Of a stretch of DNA of 64,000 nucleotides, positions 43,517 to 54,663 are shown in pieces. This DNA is from Echria macrotheca (Eukaryota > Ascomycota > Sordariomycetes > Sordariales > Schizotheciaceae), in contig MU839836.1 of NCBI GenBank assembly GCA_030411725.1, positions 248,001-312,000 on the forward strand. Reading direction: 5' to 3'. The notes under the pieces are model-generated. The model saw nothing but the letters and a program-made list of their open reading frames with translations, did not search any database and was not told the DNA's origin. Positions within the stretch are counted from its first letter, which is position 1, and each line of letters starts with the position of its first letter. A program made the position numbers and the translations under genes.

Positions 43517-45742
43517 ATCATCTTGGATAACCTCGTCTGGGATGTCGGACTCGTCCGTCTGCCAGAGCCAGTAGCGGAAGCAGAGACCCGGTGTATTTTT
43601 GAAACGCTCATCGGCCGTGATCAAGAGCCTCAAGTACATCGCAGCTTCTTGTCTGTCCTTTTCGTTGTCGTGGTTCTGACGTGTCCAAATGGACTGGTAA
43701 AGCTGCGCCATGTCTTCGGGGAAGCTGTCAAGCGCTTTCTGGAGGGCCTCAGGGGTGACGCCGGCCTCAATGTCGCTCAACAGGGCCGTCACAACGAGAG
43801 TTACCCACAGGAACACACCCTCGGCCTTGGATACCATACGGTTCGCGAGAGTTGATGCCAGCTCGGCCTTGTTCTCGAGCATTGGGCTAAGCTTGTCGAA
43901 CGCATAGCTATGAATCTCGGTAGCGGTGACATCCTGGATTGGGATACCAGGGACATGCTCGAAGTATCGCTGCAGTTCCTTCTCGGGTCGGCTGGAGATA
44001 ATCATCCTCATGCCTGGAATCTCCCGCAGCTTCGTCACCAGGTTAAGGATGGAGTCCAGCCCGAATTTTGTCGCGTCGAACTCGTCGAGGGCGTCGATAC
44101 AGGCATAGATGCGCCGGCGACAGCCAATAAGACTCAGCCCTTCGCAGAGCAGATTTTCGACATCGTGCTCGGTCCAGTCATGAAACTGCAATGGCTTTGG
44201 GGACGGCATACCGCGCAGCACTTGATCCACCATGTCCAATGCACCCTCTCTGAGCAGGTGATCAAGCAACTGGTACAGTAGTGTGCACAGCATCCCCTTT
44301 CTCGAGCGCTGTGTTGGCTGGCCGAGAAGAAAGAAGAAGTGATGCAGCAAGATAGCGCCGTTATCCTCGATGAAGGGCGTCCACTCTCCCAGGCAATGGA
44401 CGAGGACTTTCATGAACGTGCTCTTGCCGGAACCCGGTTTGCCAGATATCCAAAACACATTGTTTGCTTCTTGCTCGGGCTGGAGCCAGTCCCTGAGCCT
44501 TCTAGCATGATCCGCCATGCTGGGCGGTACAACTGCCCGGTTGTTCTTAGGCAAGAGCCATGCGAAAGCTTCCTCGTCCGCGGCGCCTATGGTTTCAAAC
44601 CGCGCGTTCACGTCCTGGAATCTCAAGCTCTCCACGATAAGACGAAGCCTGGTGCGTAAACTGTCCATCGGATCCGGTCTCGGTACGTGCTTGTCGATCA
44701 TCGCCATAATTAACGTCGAGACGGGGCGGAAACCTTCATCTTGCTGCTCCCAGAATTTGGTCAGCTGCGAGTGTCGGACTTTTAGCTGCAGCTTGGGCCA
44801 TCTTTCCTCGCCGAGACAGGCGGAATATTCGGACACGAGCTAGGAAGCGAAGCACAGGTCAGCAACGAGGAAACTGATTCGCCTTCAAGCATTTTATCAA
44901 ATAGCAACATACCACAGCTTCCCGCACTGGGCCAAACATGTTCAAGGCCATCTCGGCCGCAGGCCTGCAATCCGACCACAGAATCCGCGCGCCATTGGAG
45001 ATTCCCGACTTCTCGGATGCGTAGAAAAAGCTGATGTCAATATCCCTGTGAGAGGCGACCTCCGCGAAGGCATTCGTGAGCTTGTCTCCGTCGTCGGGCT
45101 TGACCTCAAAAACGCGTAGCAGCGAATCAGATGTAGTCTTGATACCGAGCAGACTCTTCACAATGAGCCTGTACTGAGCAGCAGGGATACCAATGGGGGC
45201 CCGGAACGGTGTGCTGAGGAAGATGATGCCCTTGGTTAGGTCGAGGGTGTTCCGTTGGGCGATGGACGAATGCCAGCCGTATGCGAGAACCAATGCCTTG
45301 GCGAGGAGAAGACCGCCAAAACATGAGGCGACGAAGATGATGGGGAGTTTGGTCGTGCTAGTCCTCTGGCGCATGCCCCGTATCTTTTTCAGAAATATCG
45401 TCGCCTCGGTATCGAACCAAGAGTCTGAGTCATCCACGAATTTGTTTGCCTCCCAAGTATACTTGGAAATCCGTGCCGGGAGGTGTCTCGGGAGCGTTGA
45501 CGAGCGCGTTGACGAGAGTATTCTCTCTTCAAGGAGCCAGTTAATTAATGGATACCCGGAATTTCCTTGTTCTGCGCCCTGGGGTTCCGGGTTGAGACCG
45601 TCGATGGCAATGATGCTAGATGCTAACCGTTAGCTGGCTCCGTTGGAAATTGGATCCGATCATTAACAGAAGCCACTGAAACTTACTCAACCTCGATTGG
45701 ACGTGGGCTTTTCGCCTTGTACAAAACTTTCAGCTTCGACAT
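43517..45742 (-). pseudogene. N-terminal part of NLR: hydrolase-like + NACHT, disrupted
   Basis: Exons 45742-45687, 45615-44913 and 44839 onward are separated by introns of 71 and 73 nt. The first about 230 residues form the alpha/beta-hydrolase-like domain common at the N-terminus of fungal NLRs (IIAIDGLNPEPQG start; FVASCFGGLLLAKAL, with Cys where a Ser nucleophile may stand; GIIFLSTPFR). The NACHT module follows: P-loop GKPGSGKST (about residue 386), Walker B YACIDALDEFD and sensor MRMIISSRPEKEL. The frame then enters the transposon and ends about 38 codons later at 43391. A truncated 730-aa protein could still be made. Intact genes of this class act in heterokaryon incompatibility or immunity. 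Confidence 0.88.
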
Positions 45743-47552
45743 CTTTGCTATACTCGATAGGACCAAGTTTGATAAGTGCTCACACCGGGGTCGCCAGAAT
45801 GACCAATGCTCAAGACATCATATCTACCGGATTTGCCAGCCCTCTTTTATAAGAGATATCATTTCTCACTACCACCCATCGTTCGTTTCTAATTTCCCGA
45901 CTCGGTATCTCACCAAACCCGTTCGTCCCACCGTCTAGCCAGATAAATGCTGGATGATTATGCTGTCCAACGACCCCAATGCAACCGACGTGAATTCTGT
46001 TGACAACCTACCCACCGACGTGGTAACACCATCTTCCAGGCTGTTTATCACACCGAGAAACCGTCAGAGGGGACACAACAATTGTTCCAATTACCATCCA
46101 GCTATCCTCCTACAGCAATATGTAGTGATAGGGAGTCATGGGCGCCTACTGTGCTGCGTTTCTACTCATTCTGATACTTCACGTTCCATGATTCATCTAG
46201 TCGGGCCGCTGCAAAGACGGGTCCCTCTCTCACATCGCCTCCGTCGGTAACATGGAACATTGGAAGTGCCCAAATTGTCCGCGACAACAAACCCCTGAAG
46301 CCAAATGACAGCGTTACTACCGCCGCAGAGCCCCTACCAGGACTGGATGACATTCTGTCTTTGCTCCACGAGATCTACAAGACACCCGAGCTGGACAGGA
46401 CATGCATCCAATTGTCAGAGCGAAAGATACTGCTCAGGAAAATCACGACCCTGAATACCTAGCTTCTACATCTCACCAATGCACTAGCTATCGTCATGAA
46501 GCACAAGCTGACGCTACCGAGGACGAAACGTCCCACTTGGTCCGGTGCCAGAGCCGCAACTTGTCGTACGCGGAAAGGGGGAAGGGTGTCCGCTCCCGTA
46601 CGTACCTAGCCAAGAACCCGTTCCATACATGTACACAACACACCTTCGTCAAGCCGATGCTTCGCAACACTTCGGCCGCCTACCTGGGGTGGGTTTCAAA
46701 TATAGAAAAACCTCGCCATACTCCCATCCACCGCCGATTTTGTGCGCATCTTACGCTTTTCTCATGTGGTTCGCGGCGCACTCCCATGTTACTAGTAGCT
46801 AACGGCGACGGGAAGGTTTCGCTCCTGTTCGGTACCAACATAAGCTAGCGGCCGGCTCCAGGCGCTTCATTCGCTTCATCTACCACTTCGCTGGGCTCAC
46901 CGACGCTGACGTGGCACCTCGCCTTGCACACGGCGGCGAGCCGTGTCTACGGAACCTGAATTTGCCGACTTGTTGTCAGAATAAAGGAAGCTTCCGGAAA
47001 CGGCTTACCCATCAGTTTTGCCACCACTGTAGATTTGTAATCTACGGCGGCCTAAGGCCGCCTGGAAGGCCTATATATACAGGACCTTCGGTCCTGTAAG
47101 ATAGATGGTTCAGAATTGAGATAACTGTTACCACCTTGAAATTCTGACACTTGTCTCACGTGTATCGAAGTAATCCACTCTTGCACGCACGCGAGCTGGG
47201 TACCCCGTTTACAGAAATGCTTGAATCGCTGGTTGCCCTGTTTGCTATTCTGTCCGTACGTGGTCCTGGTGGCTGTACAGGTCACCTAAGTTGGCCATCG
47301 ACGACTCAAGCAGGAGGTCATGTCGGACGGCTATCTCGACGTGGGCTAATGGTTCTTGAAATAGCCCATGTGAACGAGTCATGTGGATGACTGTCTCGAC
47401 AAAAAACGTAGAGTACAGGAATGATACTGCTATTCATTGAGAACCCCCTTTCTATTTCTGGCACCCATACCCACCAAACCGAAACTCCTTCCGCTCGCCC
47501 GTTGTCCTTCCAGCCTCATAGGTCCTTCGTCATAACATTGCCGCACCGTCTG
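45743..47552. other. Intergenic, promoter of NLR and unassigned sequence
   Basis: 1.8 kb with fragments of open frame (for example ILSLLHEIYKTPELD near 46350) that may be remnants, but nothing assignable. A pair of strong hairpins lies at 47046-47096. Confidence 0.45.
47046..47096. repeat. Twin perfect hairpins
   Basis: GGCGGCC-TAA-GGCCGCC (47046-47062) and CAGGACC-TTC-GGTCCTG (47080-47096), each a 7-bp perfect stem with a 3-nt loop, separated by 17 bp including TATATATA. Confidence 0.75.
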
Positions 47553-48962
47553 TCACTCTGGCTTTTTCCCCCATACCACCTTTTGCCGATAGAATGGACG
47601 GTACTGCCCTGACCGCACCTCACGTCGGAAGGTGGCGAGATAGATAATAATCTGTTCGCGAGACCATCCCAGCGTGTTCGCCAGAAACAGCACATATCCC
47701 TCGGCATCCTGCTCCAGCGTAAGCTGGGTGAACTCCCCAATCTCTTTCATCCGCCTATCCTTTGGCCACCTCCCAATCGGCTGCTGTACATTGTCCATAA
47801 TTAGCACATCGCCAACATGTCCCCGATCACATCATCTCCATGGCAGAAGACTCACCCTGATATTCTCCTCATGAATCTCCACAAATCCAGCCGCGTTCAT
47901 AGCCTTGCGCTGCAGCTCATCATAGACAACCGTAAAGGTCCGCCCAAACTTTCTCCCGCCCTCGACGAAAATCCGCCCCCACTGGCCCAGCGCAGATTTC
48001 TCCGTCACACTCCCGTCGTCGCTCTCCCACATGGTCGACATCTCGTAGCTCTCGAGCCAGCCGCCGGGCCGGAGACAGCTGAACGCGCGCCGGAAGAGGG
48101 CGTTCCAGTCGTCGATGCTGCCGACGAGCCATCGCATGTGGATGTAGTCGAAGTGGTTGGGCGGGAAGGTCCAGGACTGGGTGCAGTCTTCGATCTCACT
48201 TATCGAACAAGATCAGAGTAAATCTACTTATTGTCGTTACCTATGTAAAGAGGAGAGGGCTTACAATTTAACGTTGGGGGGGACCCATAGGGATTGGATC
48301 GGGGATATGTCGGTGCCAATCACCTCTGCTTCTGGAAATTCGTCGGCGAAGTCGCTTTTTTAACAACACATTGTCAACATTACGACAAAAAATACAATTC
48401 TGAAGCAGGTACGCACATCGCCCAAATACCTATCCGAATCAGCAAGGGGAGAAAGATGGAAATACTTCGGAAGAAACGAGTTGAATGCACCTACCAGTGC
48501 CGGTTCCGACGTCGAGTGCCCGCTGCGTTCTCCAGTCGTTAGCAGTGTCCAGCCAGATTAGAGTGGAGGCTAGCGTCTCGAGTAGCCGAACCTCTACTGT
48601 CCCCCGTACCAGCGGCGCAAGATACAGTCTATCGTTGATCGCCAGCGTGAGGGCGTGGTGACTTGATGCGCCGTTAGAATGTTCCTATTGATACACTTCG
48701 CTCGGGTCTCTTTTGCTAACTTTATATCCTGAGCGTCGTTTTGCTTCTCATCATTCGAGCCCCTGGCAAGGTCGATTTGTCAGCGGTCGCTGGTGGAAGA
48801 ATGCAACGACCCGTACCAATACTGCGCGTTCCCCCTCTCGCTGTGGTATGTCCTGCCGTGGATCGTCCTGTAATGGAATATGGACGAGTTAAGCGAACGG
48901 GTAGAGTCTTGATCCGACGGTTGCAACAGGGAGTCGGTGTCGTCGTCCTGACGGCCGGAAAT
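47553..48962 (-). CDS. LaeA-like SAM-dependent methyltransferase
   Basis: Exons 48962-48811, 48762-48721, 48661-48495, 48429-48417, 48354-48265, 48198-47856 and 47783-47553 give 345 aa; total length is divisible by three. The SAM-binding motif [20 protein letters not shown] is assembled across two introns and a 13-nt microexon. Other family blocks are [67 protein letters not shown] and QPIGRWPKD. The family includes LaeA-type regulators of secondary metabolism and many paralogs of unknown substrate. The initiating exon lies upstream (an ATG at 49120 is a candidate), but phases do not match, so the start is unresolved. No metabolite cluster is adjacent. Confidence 0.85.
48417..48429 (-). other. 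13-nt microexon of methyltransferase
   Basis: Flanked by introns of 65 nt (48430-48494) and 62 nt (48355-48416), with TAG acceptor and GTGCGT donor. It supplies the I-W-A part of the SAM motif. Confidence 0.75.
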
Positions 48963-50988
48963 CTGTTAACGGACAATGTCGCGCTGGCAGCAAGGATGAG
49001 CCGTATCACAGTGTGTTAACATGCCTGAGAAGTCCAATGATGAGGAGGGAGGATTCCACTATCCTCGAGGGTTATCCCCAAGGCATCGGGAGATGATTCC
49101 GGGGTTGCAGCATCGCCCATTGCAGCGGTTCTTACACAGCATCGACGAGCTGATGATGATGGGTACCCTGGGCTGTCGGGTCAAGATTCCATGTCTAAAA
49201 GGCGCCGATGCCATGAAGCTCGTTGTTTGTCACAGTGTGACCGCCTTTGCATTTCCTGGACCCTGAATGAGACCTGCTTGAACGGATTGGGGCAAACAAC
49301 CAGTGTTTGATCTCGAGTACTGCGCGACTTTCGGGGAACGGATTTGAGTTTCTTTGCAGATGATGGAATTCAACTTCGACTTTATTGATCTATTGATCGG
49401 TCGAAACACCAGCAAGATACCAGAAAATTCTAGAATTCAGCGATCAAAGTTAAAACGATCCGGTTATTTAAACAGAGTCCAACTGCAGGTATTTTACCCC
49501 TCAATACGAAGGTGTGGCTTTCAATCCCTATTCAGAACCGAAAGGGGCATGTGGCGCTCAGGGACAAACAGAACAAAGCGTCCGATCCTTGCCTGTATTC
49601 TACATTCCTCGGTACCTATTTGCCGACGAACTCCTACCCGTGGTTGACAAGTAAAAATAGCTAGGTGCAGATAGAACCGTACCAAGATTCTACTGGTAAG
49701 GCGCCAAAGCCCCTTGTCGCCAACCGCAAACTAACTCTTTGCCGACGTAGAATATTCGGATATAGAACTGATAGACCAAGATTGCATTCCGGAGCCAGTC
49801 GAGAGAAGACAGGCCGAAATGAAGACAGCCAGCAATATTAACAGTCCTAAGAAGTTACCGCAGAGTAAGTAACCCTCCTGAGGAGATTTGATAGAGCAAG
49901 CAGAAAGATTTCCAATTTGAACTGTCGGGACTCCGGCCACAAGCATGTTATTACCCGCCTTGCGCTACCTGTCCATGGCTGAGAACCCTATGCCCGGACG
50001 AAGCTTTTACCTTGGTGGCTTCGACAGTTCTCATATTAATACCAGGCACTCTATCCTCCTGCCTTGCTTCGTTGTCTGCTCAATGTCAGCAAGAACCCAA
50101 CGAGCAGGACGGCGAGGAAGCATCACTCAAGGTATTTCCCCAACACACTCCAGGACGGGTAATTGACCGAGATATACTGAAGCTACATGTATCCAACCGG
50201 TCGGCAACGCGAAGACGCCTCGGCTTCCCTATCAACCCCCGCGTCGAATTTACCTCCGCCAGACCCGCTATGCCGCATAAGCTTACCTGCTGCGTTGTGA
50301 GTCAGGCTTCATGGACCCAGTCCGCCAGGCTCCAGCAAGAGTCACCTTGGACAGCGTCACGTAGGTTGACTTGGTCCAAGATTGTTCGTTCCCTCGACAA
50401 ACCAAGTCCGAAGTACTCGACCGCGGCGGCCTAAGAGAGACTGCGCAAGTTGTGGTTCTCTGGAAAGACAGCCAAACCGTCGAGATGGAACCTCGGGGGG
50501 GTTTGGTTCCTCGATAACGCCAGCCAGCTCTAGGCAATATCGTCTGAATGGACTGTTGGCTGACTCGAATTTGAACGTTACCGCCGCAGCCGAGCTCTCG
50601 TTACTCATTTCGAAAAGAGAAAGTTCCCGATCCTCAATTTCCTGATCATGAGTCCATGGCTGCAGGGACCATTTTCACTTTCCTATCGATGATGCCGAGA
50701 TAACTCCATCGTCCTCTGCCAGTCATCCGGGAGCGAAGGAACTTCTTGATGCATGCAGGCATTTGGAGACTGAAGTTTCAAGTTTCTGATCACAGTCTTG
50801 TCCTGTGAATCGTGGCCTTGCGTGTAAAGGATGCAATCGCCGCGATGTGGCGTCCACACACCGATCTTGGCGCTGCAGCCCAACGATATCTCATCAGCTT
50901 GCCGCGCCAATGACGAGATTATCAGTTGAAAGGTGTGCTTTGCGGCTCTGTTCGAAGGGGTCAGATTCCAAGTGTTTTTATTATTTGT

Positions 50989-51028
50989 CTTAAACCGTAG
51001 GAAGCCGAAGGCTTCCATCCCTTAAGGG
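50989..51028. repeat. Nested hairpin mini-element, copy 2
   Basis: Same unit as 22445-22485 with three transitions: GAAGCC-GAA-GGCTTC stem-loop followed by CCTTAAGG palindrome. Flanked by direct repeats GATTCCAAGT at 50964 and 51047. Confidence 0.7.
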
Positions 51029-51055
51029 GTAGGCGGTCCCTCTTCTGATTCCAAG

Positions 51056-51063
51056 TATTTATA
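51056..51063 (+). promoter_or_regulatory. TATA-like box of small gene
   Basis: TATTTATA followed by a C/T-rich stretch, about 135 bp before the ATG at 51197. Pyrimidine-rich leaders like this are common in strongly expressed fungal genes. Confidence 0.45.
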
Positions 51064-51196
51064 CCCCCCTCCCTTTACTCGAAACCATGCTCAACACCGC
51101 CGTCCCCCCAGTGTTTTTCGTCTTTCACACGCCAACCTGACCTTCTTGTTGCATCTCCAAGCACCCCTCAGAACCACAAAGTACCCATAATTCACA

Positions 51197-51424
51197 ATGC
51201 CCAACACTGTTCGTTCCTTGCTCCAGTCGGGAAACATTTACTGACTTTGGCTGCAGCCAGATCGTTCGTCCAAGGACACTCTGCCCCCCTCAGCCTATGG
51301 CGACAAGTCCTCGAAAACGTTCAAGCCCAGTAGCCGCAATGCGCCCAAGCGAGATTGGCCCAAGAACCCATCTGGGGCCTCGAACACTTCGTCCGACCAG
51401 CAGCAGGGCGGTACCCAGACGTAA
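51197..51424 (+). CDS. Small 59-aa hydrophilic protein with 12-nt first exon
   Basis: Exon 1 (51197-51208) encodes only MPNT. A 48-nt intron (GTTCGT donor, TTTACTGAC branch, CTGCAG acceptor) leads to exon 2 (51257-51424). The protein is rich in Ser, Lys, Pro and Gln (KTFKPSSRNAPKRDWPKN) and predicted disordered. Without splicing the frame stops after 15 codons. Support comes from the TATA-like box, pyrimidine-rich leader, consistent splice signals and phase. No family recognised; small stress- or conidiation-related proteins look similar in composition, but this is only an analogy. Confidence 0.5.
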
Positions 51425-51709
51425 GGCAGAGGGAGGTTGGTATGGACAGAGAAAGGATGGATAATGGGAAATGCTTGCGCAGTGGTCAGACCAGTTGAGC
51501 TTCATACAAAGGGGTCCAGACAAGCATCTTAATGCGTCAGCGGGGACCTATTTAAGCATTTCATGATAGTCTAGGTATCTGGCCCATCTGGCCTCAATAT
51601 ACCGTTCGTTACTTCAGAACCGTCCACTCTAGAATAATAGTGAAGACCTGCTCTCTTCGATCCAACCGACTCCTATCTCTCTACCCATACAGTCCCCACA
51701 ACGCCAGAA
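51425..51709. other. Convergent intergenic
   Basis: 3' ends of the small gene and the Nudix gene; nothing else seen. Confidence 0.5.
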
Positions 51710-52635
51710 CTAACCCATGCGCAGCGTCATCAAAGTCTCAATTCCCTCCGCAAACGCCCCAACCTTCCCATCAATCGCCAGCCCGTCGTCCTGAAACTTT
51801 CTGAGAGCAGCATACATCCCCTTCACCGGCACCCAAAAGCACTCAATAATCTCATCCTCCTCGAGCTGCGGCTTCGGGTCCTTGTTCTCCGCCCGAGACA
51901 TGTCAATCTGGACACGCACAGTCGACGCGCACGAGCTACATCATCGTCAGCACCCCAACCACATCACACCCATTCCATTCCAAACAAAACTCACAAGGAC
52001 GAAGCAGGCGCTACATCCCACACAATCACATCAGCACCGCCCTTCCAGAAAAGTCAAACACAGTGTACCTTGGGTACATACCAGAGTGAAAAACCAACGG
52101 CCTCGTCTCCTTCCCCTCATCAACAACCGTCCCAACATACCCCGTCTCCTCCCGCAACTCCCTCACCGCAGCCTCCTCCACCGTCTCGCCCCCGTCCACC
52201 AGCCCGGCGGGGAACTCCACGACGATCTTCCCCGCCGGCGGTCGGAACTGGCGCTCGAGCAGAACTTCAGGGCCGTTCTCTGATTCTGGCGAGGAGCGGG
52301 TGGCGATGATGTGCACTGCGTCGACGGGGCTGTCCTTGGGACGCGTCGTGCGGCGGACGGCTTCCCATGTGCGGGGTTCGCCGTCTAGGTTGGTGTATTC
52401 TATCCTTTTTTTTTGAGGCCAGGGTTAGTGGCTTGTTTGGGCTGGGATGGGGGGATCAGGAGGGGAGGGGGTGGCACTGGACTAGGTTGAGCCATTTCGC
52501 GTCGTGGTTGTCCTGTTTATCAATGAGTGAGTGGTGATGGGGACGGATGACGTCAGTGGGATTCAGAATCAGAGGTGCTGGGTTGGTGCTTACGAGCGGT
52601 TTGACGGAGGTGACTTTTGCTTCAGATGTCGCCAT
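51710..52635 (-). CDS. Nudix hydrolase, ADP-ribose pyrophosphatase type
   Basis: Protein of 213 aa that probably hydrolyses ADP-ribose or related nucleoside diphosphate sugars. Five exons: 52635-52594, 52512-52478, 52404-52082, 52010-51995 (16 nt) and 51935-51710; sum divisible by three. The Nudix box GLVDGGETVEEAAVRELREETGY is intact, preceded by LLERQFRPPAGKIVVEFPAG as in the YSA1 group. The C-terminus has QLEEDEIIECFWVPV and AIDGKVGAFAEGIE, also family-typical. The residues usually between these (SPG-NT type loop) come from the 16-nt exon and read APASS, which is atypical, so that exon is the least certain part. Confidence 0.85.
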
Positions 52636-53424
52636 TTTGTTTCAATTTTGTGGTTTGTGCAAGTCGGTGTTGTGTGGATGGGAACTTCGACTGGCTGAGT
52701 GAGTGTACTGAAGGTCTTTGGCTTGTTGAGATGACTCTTCGCCGATCAGGCCATGTGGGGGCGAGAGGAGGGGAAAGAAACCCTAACCCTGGTTGGCCAT
52801 CAGTCCCGGAGCCGAACCCCTGAGCCCCTGAGTTGATTGTTGTTGATTTTGGTGATCATTCCCTATAAATTGCTTATCGCAGCTAGACTATCACCTACGA
52901 CCTTAGGCACCGGCCCGAGTGTGGACCCGCAGGTGGTCACATCTGCGAGCTCGTAGAGTAGGCCTAGCTAGTTGCAACATGAAGAAAGAAAGAAGAGCGG
53001 CCTCTTGAGAGGGCGCTCATATGTACACAACTGCGCTGATCAGATCAAAGGGATCTAGGATGTTCCAGAGCCTTCTTGGGCTCTGTTGCTGGTTAGCGCT
53101 GTGGTCTGTATGCTCACGCCAGCATTTCTCGGAATAGCTTCATTCAGGGATTGCCAGTAGGGCTTCGCCTCACTACGCGGTCGCAGCGTAACGGCCGAGG
53201 ATTGCCGAGTTTACTCTGAGTAGGTAGAGCGCACCCCGTTATACACTTGCCCGTTACGAAGCGCCCGCCCAAAAGTAAAAGTCTATGTTTATAGAGAGAT
53301 AAGAACACATGAACAGCCACAGATTCGCCAGGTCATATACTTGAAGATAACTCTCCTTACACGCAATCTACAGGATACCTATCCGATGAAGAACAAGAAA
53401 TGGAAAAAGCCCTTCAAGTGCCCT
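52636..53424. other. Intergenic with 5S-like structured segment
   Basis: No protein gene. A shortened 5S-rRNA-like segment lies at 52893-52962 behind a TATA box at 52864-52869. Confidence 0.5.
52893..52962 (+). ncRNA. Shortened 5S-rRNA-like sequence (probable pseudogene)
   Basis: ACCTACGACCTTAGG resembles the start of filamentous-fungal 5S rRNA (ACATACGACCATAGG, from memory). TATAAA sits 29 bp upstream, as in Neurospora 5S genes. The 3' part TCGTAGAGTAGG can pair with the 5' CCTACGA. However, only about 70 nt separate the ends instead of about 118, and no T-run terminator follows. Most likely a deleted 5S copy. Confidence 0.3.
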
Positions 53425-54663
53425 TCAAGATGTCTTCCTCTTGATCCAATTATCGATTTTCCCAAGCGCACCATCCCTCTCGGAATACACAACATCCAAC
53501 GCGCCTCTCCAAACAAGGTAGCCGACAGTCGCTGGAATAAGGCCAACCCCCAAAGTCGCAAATGACGCGAGAGCGGTCGTTAGTTGTCCAACTTCAATCA
53601 ACGTATTCTTCCATTCCATCTTGAAGCCATACCTTTCGAGATCCATCCTGCGAGCTTTGATACTAGCGAGATCTTCCTCGCAACTTCGCAAAGATGTCGC
53701 GAACGCGACACTGTTGGGCTTTTGTGCCAAGTTTTCCTGAAGCCTTGTCCGACGCGCTTCTGACAGCTTCTCCTTCCTCTCGTATTTCCGCACCATGGCC
53801 CACCCAGCGGCTGACTCCTCGGGAATCTCCGAAAAGTCCATCGGGCTCTTGGCCCTGTCAGCGAGAAACCTCAGGATATTGTCGGCTGATTCGCGGCTGT
53901 CGAGATGTCTCAGGTGGGTGCTGCCTTGCTTAATCAAGTCTTTCCAGTACTGGTCAAGCAGGAGCTGTTGAGCTTTCTCGCCAGTAGCCCGCATGCCACT
54001 GCTAGAGAGTAGCTCCCACTTGGTCGTGACAAGAGCGACATTGCGCGCACTGTTTACGCCGCATAAGTCATGGAGGACGTCCAGACTGGCGACACCAGAG
54101 CCCATCATCCGTACATCATTAATAGCGTGCAAATACACGATACCCGAAATATCCTTGCCATCTTTCCTACACGCGGCAATGAATTCTACAATCTGACACA
54201 TGATTTCATCATCAGATCGTATCGTGTCGCCGAATCCAGGTGTGTCCAGGAGTACCACCCGGCGGCCATCGCTGAGGATACAGGGGTAAGATTCAATGTC
54301 TTCGGTGCCTGTTTCATCGTGTCAATATTCAGACCAAACTCTTAGATCGCAAGGTAGTAAGCACTTACATGACTGAAGCTCTTCTCCAATGACGGGCTGG
54401 TTGCGATCCGGGCCAACCTCACAGACCTGCGAGATGAAAGTGCTCTTGCCGACGCCAGTAACGCCCATCACGGCAAACACGGGAGGTGTCTCAGGTGGTC
54501 TGTAGCTTTGCCCGAATCCCATCAGTCAGATAATGCACTGGCGGTCTGCCTAGAAGGGGAATGGTGCTTACTCGGACGGGCGCTCATGGCGGTTAGGTGG
54601 TGACGTAGTCTTGCGTACCATCTCGGAGGTATATGCGGTGCCAGACTGTGTGTCGAAGCTCAT
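53425..54663 (-). CDS. P-loop GTPase, AIG1/septin-like G domain
   Basis: Protein of 370 aa; exons 54663-54572, 54505-54369 and 54308-53425, introns 66 and 60 nt. G1 motif GVTGVGKST (about residues 45-53), G3 DTPGFGD, G4-like TTKW, with SGIVYLHAINDVRMMGSG between. After the G domain come a Lys/Arg/Glu-rich helix (RKYERKEKLSEARRTRLQE, probable coiled coil) and a hydrophobic segment (LASFATLGVGLIPATVGYLVW) near the C-terminus. The fold belongs to the TRAFAC-type GTPases related to plant AIG1/animal GIMAP. It is a paralog of the gene at 57639 and lies tail-side of the HET gene. Confidence 0.88.

Larger units (their letters stand above)
49121..51196. other. Intergenic, no supported gene; hairpin element
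   Basis: About 2 kb. Weak open frames on both strands (for example 50357-50608 minus, 83 aa) have no recognisable features. The hairpin mini-element copy 2 lies at 50989-51028. Confidence 0.45.

Noticed and set aside
50012..50434. 140-aa plus-strand frame
   Set aside because: Begins with TTG, has no domain or splice support.
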